NCBI GenBank assembly: GCA_021834945.1
Contig: JAKBRA010000032.1
Coordinates: 1 to 6,851, forward strand
Reading direction: 5' to 3'
DNA length: 6,851 nucleotides
Source: Nanobdellota archaeon
GTDB taxonomy: Archaea > Nanoarchaeota > Nanoarchaeia > Parvarchaeales > Parvarchaeaceae
The translations under genes were made by a program, and so were the position numbers. Of this stretch, positions 1-5,711 are shown in pieces (position 1 is the stretch's first letter; each line of letters opens with the position of its first letter). The notes beneath the pieces are model-generated. The model ran no database searches, was not told the origin of the DNA, and was given only the letters and a program-made list of their open reading frames with translations.

Positions 1-6
1 CAAAGA

Positions 7-14
7 TTTAAAAA
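7..14 (+). promoter_or_regulatory. Possible archaeal TATA box for the five-gene operon
   Basis: The bases TTTAAAAA, preceded by a purine-rich CAAAGA that could act as a BRE, lie centred about 32 bases before the ATG at 43. Archaeal transcription usually starts about 25 bases downstream of the TATA centre, which would give a leader of only a few bases, i.e. near-leaderless. No Shine-Dalgarno sequence is visible before the ATG at 43, which agrees with that. The region is AT-rich throughout, so such a match could arise by chance. Confidence 0.4.
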
Positions 15-42
15 TTAATGTTGCTAAATTACTAATGTTTTT

Positions 43-1482
43 ATGCTGGATAAAGAGAGTAACCAAAAGATTTATGGGTTACGTTCAATGGGTATAAATC
101 CATATCCTTATCGTTTCGATAAAACGCATGACAGCATAGACATAAAGTCAGGTTATAGCAAATTAGAGGGAGCGGAAGTAAGTGTAGCTGGAAGGATAAT
201 GCAGATTAGACATATGGGTGGCATATACTTTTTTAGTTTGAGGGATGCCAAGGGGGATATACAGATAATGGTGCGTAGAAGCAATGAAATTAACAAAGAA
301 ATAGAGGTTTTTCTTAAATACCTTGATAGGGGGGACATAATCGGCGTTCAGGGCAATGTAACAAAAAGCAACAAAGGAGAAATAAGTGTAGATTGCAAGA
401 ATCTTGAGATTCTTGCAAAAAATTTGAGGATATTGCCAGAAAAGTTTCATGGATTGACTGATGTAGAGGAAAGGTACAGGAATAGGGCTTTAGACTTAAT
501 TATGAATCTCAATGTTCGTAATACCTTTATGATAAGGAGCAAGATACTGAGTTACATAAGATCCTTTTTAGATATGCGTGGTTTTGTAGAATTTGAGACG
601 CCAGTTCTTCAACTTACTTATGGAGGTGCATTTGCAAAACCATTTACAACAAAGATGAATACCTTAAATCAAAACGTGTATCTTAGGATTGCAGATGAAC
701 TTTATTTGAAAAGGCTTATAATAGGTGGCCAAGAGGCAGTATATGAAGTATCAAAAGATTTTAGAAATGAAGACATTGATTCCACGCATAATCCAGAATT
801 CACACAAGTTGAATTCTATCAAGCATATAAAGATTATGAGGACTTTATGAAGCTTACTGAAGAATTATTTAGAGGCATGGCAAAGCACATATTCAACAAT
901 GAGATGATAACCTTTCAAGACCAACAGCTAGACTTTAGCAAGCCATTCAAGAGAATTTATTGGGTTGAAGAGATAAAGAAACAAACAGGTATTGATGTTT
1001 CTGAGATGGACGATGAAACTGCAAAGGTGATTGCAAGGCGCGAGGATTTAAAAACGCCCGTATTAAACGCATCACATGTTGCTGATGCACTCCTTGACAA
1101 ATATGTAAAACCGAAGCTTGTCCAGCCTACTTTTGTTGTAGATTATCCAGTATATATGAGCCCGCTGACAAAAATAAAGAGGGGAAACCCTAAGCTTACT
1201 GAGAGATTTGAATTTTATATGGGTGGGATAGAAATTGGTAACTGCTACTCAGAACTTACGGATCCAATAGAACAAAGGAGTAGATTCGAAGAACAGGAGA
1301 AGGAACGCAAGAAAGGCGATTCTGAAGCTCCTCCTAGCGATCATGATTTTCTTGAAGTAATGGAGTATGGCATGCCTCCAACAGCAGGCATTGGCATCTG
1401 CATAGAAAGGATAGCCATGATTTTTACGAACAATCCATCAATAAAAGAAGTTATCCCATTCCCGCTAGTTAAACGATTGTGA
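43..1482 (+). CDS. lysS: Lysyl-tRNA synthetase, class II
   Basis: Attaches lysine to tRNA-Lys through a lysyl-adenylate, in the cytoplasm. The 479-residue protein is full length for the family. An OB-fold anticodon-binding domain spans about residues 45-128, followed by the class II core: motif 1 around 173-190 ending in a proline at 187, the DELYLKRL segment with E219, motif 2 from F240-R241-N242-E243 through H249, E252, F253, E257 and Y259, the GNCYSEL segment with N400, Y402 and E404, and motif 3 ending in R456. By colinear alignment these match E. coli LysRS E240, R262, E264, H270, E278, Y280, N424, E428 and R480 (numbering from memory), so the enzyme should be active and lysine-specific. 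Upstream ATGs at 18 and 35 are out of frame. It is the first gene of the operon, with gene 2 starting 4 bases after its stop. Many archaea use the unrelated class I LysRS instead, so a class II copy in an AT-rich cassette may be the only LysRS or an extra copy. Confidence 0.95.
   Translation: MLDKESNQKIYGLRSMGINPYPYRFDKTHDSIDIKSGYSKLEGAEVSVAGRIMQIRHMGGIYFFSLRDAKGDIQIMVRRSNEINKEIEVFLKYLDRGDIIGVQGNVTKSNKGEISVDCKNLEILAKNLRILPEKFHGLTDVEERYRNRALDLIMNLNVRNTFMIRSKILSYIRSFLDMRGFVEFETPVLQLTYGGAFAKPFTTKMNTLNQNVYLRIADELYLKRLIIGGQEAVYEVSKDFRNEDIDSTHNPEFTQVEFYQAYKDYEDFMKLTEELFRGMAKHIFNNEMITFQDQQLDFSKPFKRIYWVEEIKKQTGIDVSEMDDETAKVIARREDLKTPVLNASHVADALLDKYVKPKLVQPTFVVDYPVYMSPLTKIKRGNPKLTERFEFYMGGIEIGNCYSELTDPIEQRSRFEEQEKERKKGDSEAPPSDHDFLEVMEYGMPPTAGIGICIERIAMIFTNNPSIKEVIPFPLVKRL
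393..418. repeat. Perfect 11-bp inverted repeat with 4-base loop inside lysS
   Basis: Left arm TTGCAAGAATC (393-403), loop TTGA (404-407), right arm GATTCTTGCAA (408-418). The arms are exact reverse complements and would form a stable hairpin in DNA or mRNA. It lies at the end of the OB-fold coding region, where the protein reads CKNLEILAKNL, so it may be a by-product of a local near-repeat in the protein. A regulatory role is not shown. Confidence 0.85.
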
Positions 1483-1483
1483 T
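1479..1483 (+). promoter_or_regulatory. Ribosome binding site of gene 2, overlapping the lysS stop codon
   Basis: GTGAT, complementary to the archaeal 16S rRNA 3' end (GGTGATC-type), overlaps the TGA stop of lysS at 1480-1482 and lies 3 bases before the ATG at 1487. The spacing is short. The overlap of stop codon and ribosome site suggests translational coupling of the two genes. Confidence 0.4.
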
Positions 1484-1486
1484 GTC

Positions 1487-2812
1487 ATGAAAGACGTAAA
1501 AGTGATAGACGACCTCAATAATTGGAAAATAGTAAAAAATTTGGATAACGTTTCACTCGGACATTTACTTTTCTTATGGCCGCCTTCACCGTATCTTCAT
1601 CATAGCTTGTTTAAGCACTTTACATATTTCGGTGAAACTGTTGATGTATTTTCAAAATTAGGATTTGATGTAGAAGCAATTGATGCTGGAATACAGACAC
1701 TTGGCCGAAGCCAACTATTTTTAAAATTAAAACATGCAGATTATTTGATAATGCCACTTGAACTTTATAATATTAGAATAGGTTTATCCATAGCAAGAAT
1801 ATATAAAGATTTTAAATCAGATGGCAAAGTAATAGTTTACGGAACAGCTTCTAATCTAATACCTAATTATATAGCCAATGATGGAAATGCTGATTATATA
1901 ATAGCAACTGGAAACTTTGTTCTTTCACTGCTTTCCGCACTAGATTATGACAGGAGTAAGCATAAGGAAGAATACTCTTATTTTATTGCCAAAAATTCTA
2001 ATAATGATCTGGTGAGACAAGGCTCTCAATATTTAGTATTAGATAGTAAATTTTGGGGTAAACCACTGAATAGCTTACTCCCTTTAGAGGAGTATTTTAA
2101 GATTGGAAAAGGAATGCTAGAATTTACTATACAGATAGGTTGCCCATGGAATTGTTCTTTCTGCTCCGAAAAGATATTATTTAAGATGCCGAATACTTTT
2201 TATAGGCCTATAAATTATGTAATAGATATATTGAAAGAAGCAGAGGAAAAGGGATGGGAAAGCGTTTATCTGTCGGCAACAACTTTTACTTATGATAAAG
2301 ATTATGTAATGAAACTTTGTAAGGCGATAAAAGAAAATAAGATAACCCTAAAATTAAGAACTGACACGCGAGTGGATAGCATAGATAAAGAACTTCTTTC
2401 AGAGATGGCAAGTGCAGGTTTTACCAAGCTTTCGCTTGGCGTTGAAACCTTTGAGTATGATATACAAAAAGCAATTAGAAAAGTTATAGAAGTCGAAAAA
2501 ATTAAGAGGGTATTCAGCGAATGTAGAAATTTAAACATAATTCCGCGTGCTCTACTAATGTTAGGTTTGCCCGATCAAAAAGCGCAAGCAGTAAAAAATT
2601 CGGTAGAAGAAATAAGGAGCTGGGGAGGCGAAGTTCGCCTTAAGGAATATTCCCCAATACAGGATTTGTCAGCTTTAGACGTTAGTAACCCCAATGCTAT
2701 AACGGATGTCTTGCCCTCATTCGAACGCTTAAATTACCGTTCAAGTAGCATCCCGGGGCTAAGTAGAACTGAATATATGCAGTTACTATTTCCCGATGAT
2801 TTCCAAAGATGA
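1487..2812 (+). CDS. Radical SAM enzyme with N-terminal cobalamin-binding-like domain
   Basis: A 441-residue enzyme expected to cleave S-adenosylmethionine reductively with a [4Fe-4S] cluster; substrate unknown. The cluster motif CPWNCSFC places ligands at C219, C223 and C226. The downstream TIM-barrel half is typical: a 'YLSATTFTYD' strand near 261-270, R295 in a TRVDSID segment, the SAM-contacting GVETFE at 318-323 and MLGLPDQ at 358-364. Residues about 20-150 have the alternating pattern of a B12-binding (Rossmann-like) domain: a GETVDVFSKLGFDVEAIDAG segment, DYLIMP, and VIVYGTASNLIP at 115-126. They lack the DxHxxG cobalamin ligand motif, so cobalamin, if bound, would not use that histidine. 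Such proteins include methyltransferases, ring-forming enzymes and methylthiotransferase relatives; there is no TRAM domain, so MiaB-type tRNA methylthiolation is unlikely. It is sandwiched between two synthetase-like genes, with its stop overlapping the ATG of gene 3. I cannot assign a reaction. Confidence 0.85.
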   Translation: MKDVKVIDDLNNWKIVKNLDNVSLGHLLFLWPPSPYLHHSLFKHFTYFGETVDVFSKLGFDVEAIDAGIQTLGRSQLFLKLKHADYLIMPLELYNIRIGLSIARIYKDFKSDGKVIVYGTASNLIPNYIANDGNADYIIATGNFVLSLLSALDYDRSKHKEEYSYFIAKNSNNDLVRQGSQYLVLDSKFWGKPLNSLLPLEEYFKIGKGMLEFTIQIGCPWNCSFCSEKILFKMPNTFYRPINYVIDILKEAEEKGWESVYLSATTFTYDKDYVMKLCKAIKENKITLKLRTDTRVDSIDKELLSEMASAGFTKLSLGVETFEYDIQKAIRKVIEVEKIKRVFSECRNLNIIPRALLMLGLPDQKAQAVKNSVEEIRSWGGEVRLKEYSPIQDLSALDVSNPNAITDVLPSFERLNYRSSSIPGLSRTEYMQLLFPDDFQR

Positions 2813-4056
2813 TGAATGTGACAGGAGCAAGAATGCAAGAGACACTTTTCGGTAGGGTTATATCGATACGGAAGTACAAAACAACCATTTTTGCTGACAT
2901 GTATATGTATACTAACAAACCAACAAGAAAACAGATAATGATTGCTGGTAATCAAAAAATTAACTTTTCAGTTGGAGACATAATCAAGGTCAAAGGCCAA
3001 GATACAATAACACAAAAAGGTTTAGAAGCATTAGATGTAAGCAATATTGAGATACTTAGCAGATCTAGTATAAGTCAGCCAAAAATAGGGAAGAAGCATA
3101 TAAATAAAGATAAATATAAATCAAGCTTTTATGATGCGTTGCGCGGAGGCAGAAGCATAAAACTTTGGCATCTCAGAAATGATATAATATCTACAATACA
3201 GGCCATACTAATTGAAAAGGGATTCCTGCAGATATATTCGCCAATATTGGCGAATCAAAGAGGTACCTCTATAGCTGAGCCCTTTTCCACAGTCACAGAA
3301 ACAGGAGAAATCAGATATCTGCGGATAACTGAAGAGATAAACCACAAAAAAATTTTTGCCGCGACGCTCTCTGCTTTATTTGAATTTGGTTATGTTTTTC
3401 GAAGGATGGGAACTGGAGGCAATCATGCAAACGAGTATTTAGTAGTAGAGTTGATACATCCAAATTGGAAATTAAATGACCTAATCCAACTCGTATCTGA
3501 AATCTATAATCGCTTGGTACCTTTAGTTAAATCTAAAAATATGGAACTACCAAGTGAATTCGGCAAAGCGTTATCAATTTGCACTTTTGATGAAGTATTG
3601 AAACCTTACAAAGAGAGGATTGGAAGGTATAATCCAAAATTAATGAATAACAAATACGAGTTAGAAGAAAAACACATAAGATTCGATTTTTTCCAAAAGT
3701 TTATAAAACCCAATATAAACAGGCCAACTATTGTCTATGGATATGATATAGGATCACCGTTGGCAGTGGCTAGGGGTGATAAATACAAAGAGCTTGAATT
3801 AATTATGGGTGGCAGTGGAATAGGGCATGGTTATGAGGATGAAATTAACTATTCAATTTTATTACAAAGGTTTGAGCAACAACAAAAAGCACTAGAAGTA
3901 AGGGGGATTAAAGCAGGAATAGATTATACATTTTTAGAAGCAGCAAAAGCAGGATTACCTCCTTCTGCAAGCCTTGTTATTGGGATAGATAGATTAGTCT
4001 CTTATATAAGTAATATTGAGTATAGTCCAAAGGTAATTGCAAGATTATTCCTATGA
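2809..4056 (+). CDS. LysRS-like class II synthetase paralogue with altered substrate pocket
   Basis: A 415-residue paralogue of gene 1, probably activating a carboxylate as an adenylate; substrate unknown. A shortened OB fold covers about residues 13-83 (GRVISIR, then GDIIKVKG). The class II core has motif 1 (GFLQIYSPIL, 138-147), motif 2 from F197-R198 and motif 3 ending in R395. Aligned to LysRS without gaps in motif 2, it keeps E176, R198, H206, E209 and E214 (E. coli E240, R262, H270, E273, E278). It changes the FRNE glutamate to M200, Y280 to I216, N424 to H340 and E428 to D344. Y280 and E428 hold the lysine side-chain amine, so the alpha-amino contacts appear preserved while side-chain recognition is not. 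Unlike EpmA or AsnA it keeps an OB domain, so a nucleic-acid partner remains possible. The ATG at 2809 overlaps the gene 2 stop in an ATGA arrangement. An alternative ATG at 2833, 5 bases after AGGAG, would shorten it by 8 residues and still include the OB fold. Confidence 0.85.
   Translation: MMNVTGARMQETLFGRVISIRKYKTTIFADMYMYTNKPTRKQIMIAGNQKINFSVGDIIKVKGQDTITQKGLEALDVSNIEILSRSSISQPKIGKKHINKDKYKSSFYDALRGGRSIKLWHLRNDIISTIQAILIEKGFLQIYSPILANQRGTSIAEPFSTVTETGEIRYLRITEEINHKKIFAATLSALFEFGYVFRRMGTGGNHANEYLVVELIHPNWKLNDLIQLVSEIYNRLVPLVKSKNMELPSEFGKALSICTFDEVLKPYKERIGRYNPKLMNNKYELEEKHIRFDFFQKFIKPNINRPTIVYGYDIGSPLAVARGDKYKELELIMGGSGIGHGYEDEINYSILLQRFEQQQKALEVRGIKAGIDYTFLEAAKAGLPPSASLVIGIDRLVSYISNIEYSPKVIARLFL
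2823..2827 (+). promoter_or_regulatory. Shine-Dalgarno-like AGGAG that may decide the gene 3 start
   Basis: AGGAG sits 5 bases upstream of the in-frame ATG at 2833. If it is used, gene 3 begins at 2833 with MQETLFGR rather than at 2809. The 2809 start has only a weaker GATGAT (2795-2800), 8 bases upstream, as a possible ribosome site. I cannot decide between them from this sequence. Confidence 0.35.
3236..3255. repeat. Perfect 20-bp palindrome inside gene 3
   Basis: ATTCGCCAATATTGGCGAAT is identical to its own reverse complement across all 20 bases and has no spacer. It lies within motif 1 of the LysRS-like gene, encoding part of YSPILANQ. A perfect 20-bp palindrome is rare by chance in a window this size. 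It could be a protein-binding or nicking site, or an accident of codon choice. Confidence 0.9.
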
Positions 4057-4060
4057 TAGA

Positions 4061-5104
4061 ATGTACCAAGTAGAACATTTGAAAAGTGGCTTATCCATAA
4101 GCACTTATTTAGGTTGCAATCTTAATTGTAGCTATTGCATTCTAGGTGCACTTGGGGAGGATACTTCTAAACCTAAACAAATTGCTACAGTAGAAGACCT
4201 TGAAAACTTACTCTTTAATGAGAATAGTTTATATCTCCCAAATAGAACGCCATTAATTGTGAATAACCGTACAGATCCATTTCTTCCAGAAGTTGCAGAA
4301 ACAACTTATGACATTCTTGATATGCTAACAAAACACAATGTTAAATCGCCAATATTAATAATAACTAAACTTGTACCTGATTTAAATATATCTTACTATT
4401 CCAATAGATTAAATTTAATGGTTTTCTTATCTTATTCTGGCCTGAAACGACCTTTCGAACCGAATAGGAATTTTGATATAATAGACAAATTTTGTGAAAG
4501 GGTACCTAAAAAGTCAAGATATCATTATTTTAGACCATTAATAGAGGGTGCAAACGATAATGAGGAAACTATAACAAGAGTATTAGAGCACGTAGTAAAC
4601 AAATTTAGTGCAACAGTAACTACCGGCTTGCGAATTGTACCTCCAATCGTAAAAAGACTAAAAGAAAGAGCAAATTATGAGCTAAAAGTAAAAAATTACA
4701 ATCCCATTCACAAATTTTTGAAGGATGAAACTATAAATAATATATGGCAGATAAGAACCAAACTAAATGAAAATTATCCTATCTTTAGACATACTTCATG
4801 TGCAGTAGCCTTTCATTTAGGCAAACCCAATTCGCAGGGATATGTAAACAAAGAGTATCACTGTGACCCTAACTGTAAACTTAAAGCAATATGTAAAAAA
4901 TTTAAACCGAATTTAGATGATGATACCATTAATTATATACACAGGCATACAGATTGTAATTTTACAGTACAAAAAAACGAAATAATTTTTTATGGTAGCA
5001 TATCGCAAGAATTTAAAGCATCCCTCCGCTTAATATCAGGGTTAAATATCAAGGCTGATAGAATAGAACTTTCACCATCTGAGCGTGAATTCCTTGAGAC
5101 CTGA
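4061..5104 (+). CDS. Spore-photolyase-like radical SAM protein with C-terminal cysteine cluster
   Basis: A 347-residue radical SAM enzyme unrelated in layout to gene 2. The cluster motif CNLNCSYC gives C19, C23 and C26, close to the N-terminus. It is followed by NNRTDPFLPE, resembling the TDPYxPxE segment of the spore photoproduct lyase-like group, and by ILIITK. The C-terminal part carries five further cysteines, C247, C268, C272, C278 and C299, the middle three as CDPNCKLKAIC. They could bind an auxiliary Fe-S cluster or a zinc ion. There is no lysine 2,3-aminomutase signature, and the substrate is unknown. I chose the ATG at 4061, 4 bases after the gene 3 stop; a TTG at 4037 in the same frame would add 8 residues and overlap gene 3 by 20 bases. 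The coding sequence is strongly AT-rich (12/60 GC in 4381-4440). The end overlaps gene 5, suggesting coupled expression. Confidence 0.8.
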   Translation: MYQVEHLKSGLSISTYLGCNLNCSYCILGALGEDTSKPKQIATVEDLENLLFNENSLYLPNRTPLIVNNRTDPFLPEVAETTYDILDMLTKHNVKSPILIITKLVPDLNISYYSNRLNLMVFLSYSGLKRPFEPNRNFDIIDKFCERVPKKSRYHYFRPLIEGANDNEETITRVLEHVVNKFSATVTTGLRIVPPIVKRLKERANYELKVKNYNPIHKFLKDETINNIWQIRTKLNENYPIFRHTSCAVAFHLGKPNSQGYVNKEYHCDPNCKLKAICKKFKPNLDDDTINYIHRHTDCNFTVQKNEIIFYGSISQEFKASLRLISGLNIKADRIELSPSEREFLET

Positions 5105-5657
5105 ACCGTTTATTGTAGCAGTAGACTTACACGGCACGCTAATTAATAGCAATGATGCATTTATTAAAGCTTTTTTAAAGATTAACAAGAATTTAGACAG
5201 AATTTCATTGGAAAAAAGAATATACTTGAAAGAATCACGTCAAAACATCGCTAAGGAATTAGGTATAAATTACAGTAGAGTAATAAGTGAATATTCAAAA
5301 CAAACACGAATTAATCAAAAAATGGTTAAATTAATTAAAATTTTTAAAAATATTGGAGTACCTGTAATAGTTATAACAGCTTCGAAAGGGAGAAGAGCAT
5401 ACATAGATAGAAAGTATCTTTTGAAATATTTCTTACCAGATGATTTTATTATTAATATAAAAAATGCTAAAATTGATAACAAATTTTGGGAAAATCTACG
5501 AAAGAAGTTTGATTCTACTTTTATTTTATATATAGGTAACGATTTTGAAGAAGACAACATAAAATCAAGAAATGTAATTAGCTTATTAAATAGCGAATAT
5601 TGTAACACAAAAATCCCTATATTAATGGCATCCCTCAATATAAACGGAGCGGTGTAG
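5085..5657 (+). CDS. HAD-superfamily hydrolase with atypical DxH motif I
   Basis: A small 190-residue haloacid dehalogenase-fold protein, most likely a phosphatase or related hydrolase of a small phosphorylated compound. Motif I is D14-L-H16-G-T with the nucleophile D14. The second aspartate of the usual DxD, which acts as acid/base in phosphatases, is replaced by H16. Motif II is VIVITAS with T98. A motif III lysine could be K126, K129 or K133. Motif IV is the acidic GNDFEED with D153 and D157 as metal ligands. A helical cap of about 70 residues lies between motifs I and II (C1 type). The start is GTG at 5085, overlapping gene 4 by 20 bases; TTG at 5094 is the only other close choice, because an in-frame stop lies at 5064. 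It ends with tandem stops TAG TAA. As last gene of the operon it may dephosphorylate an intermediate or product, or act on AMP or pyrophosphate by-products; both are guesses. Confidence 0.75.
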   Translation: MNSLRPEPFIVAVDLHGTLINSNDAFIKAFLKINKNLDRISLEKRIYLKESRQNIAKELGINYSRVISEYSKQTRINQKMVKLIKIFKNIGVPVIVITASKGRRAYIDRKYLLKYFLPDDFIINIKNAKIDNKFWENLRKKFDSTFILYIGNDFEEDNIKSRNVISLLNSEYCNTKIPILMASLNINGAV

Positions 5658-5699
5658 TAAGAATATTGCTGTGTACTTCAGCGTAGAATATACCCATTC
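5658..5699. other. Convergent intergenic gap and base-composition boundary
   Basis: This 42-base gap separates the end of the AT-rich operon from the 3' end of the GC-rich truD. On the operon side line 5461-5520 has 15/60 GC. On the truD side 5701-5760 has 30/60 and 6181-6240 has 41/60. Arginine codons also switch from mostly AGA/AGG to mostly CGC/CGG. No T-run, tRNA end or direct repeat marking an insertion site is visible. Confidence 0.6.
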
Positions 5700-5711
5700 C
5701 TAGCCTGAAGT
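5675..5711. terminator. Weak inverted repeat between converging genes, possible bidirectional terminator
   Basis: ACTTCAG (5675-5681) pairs with CTGAAGT (5705-5711) across a 23-base loop; a wobble and one further pair could extend the stem. The right arm lies in the last codons of truD. No T-tract follows on either strand, so a classical terminator is doubtful and the repeat may be chance. Confidence 0.2.

Noticed and set aside
2424..2439. Six-base-pair hairpin CCAAGC / GCTTGG in gene 2
   Set aside because: Short stem within coding sequence encoding the ordinary FTKLSLGVE strand; expected by chance at this length.
2809..4056. Gene 3 as EpmA (EF-P beta-lysine ligase) or as PylS
   Set aside because: EpmA lacks the OB domain seen here and keeps the FRNE motif. 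PylS has a different N-terminal tRNA-binding region and pocket. The architecture is closer to an intact LysRS with pocket changes.
4445..4470. Minus-strand GGTTCGAAA resembling a tRNA T-loop
   Set aside because: The flanking bases do not pair to form a T-stem, no anticodon arm or acceptor stem is visible, and the segment codes for conserved-looking protein in gene 4.
1487..5104. Either radical SAM gene as lysine 2,3-aminomutase (EpmB/KamA) or PylB
   Set aside because: Neither shows the PLP-binding lysine region or the family layout. Gene 2 has a B12-like N-terminal domain, and gene 4 has a spore-photolyase-like TDPFLP segment and C-terminal cysteines.
5655..5702. Recoded TAG stops as a sign of a new genetically encoded amino acid
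   Set aside because: Only gene 5 and truD end in TAG. In gene 5 the next codon is TAA, and truD is already complete at its TAG. No in-frame TAG interrupts a gene, and no tRNA gene was found.
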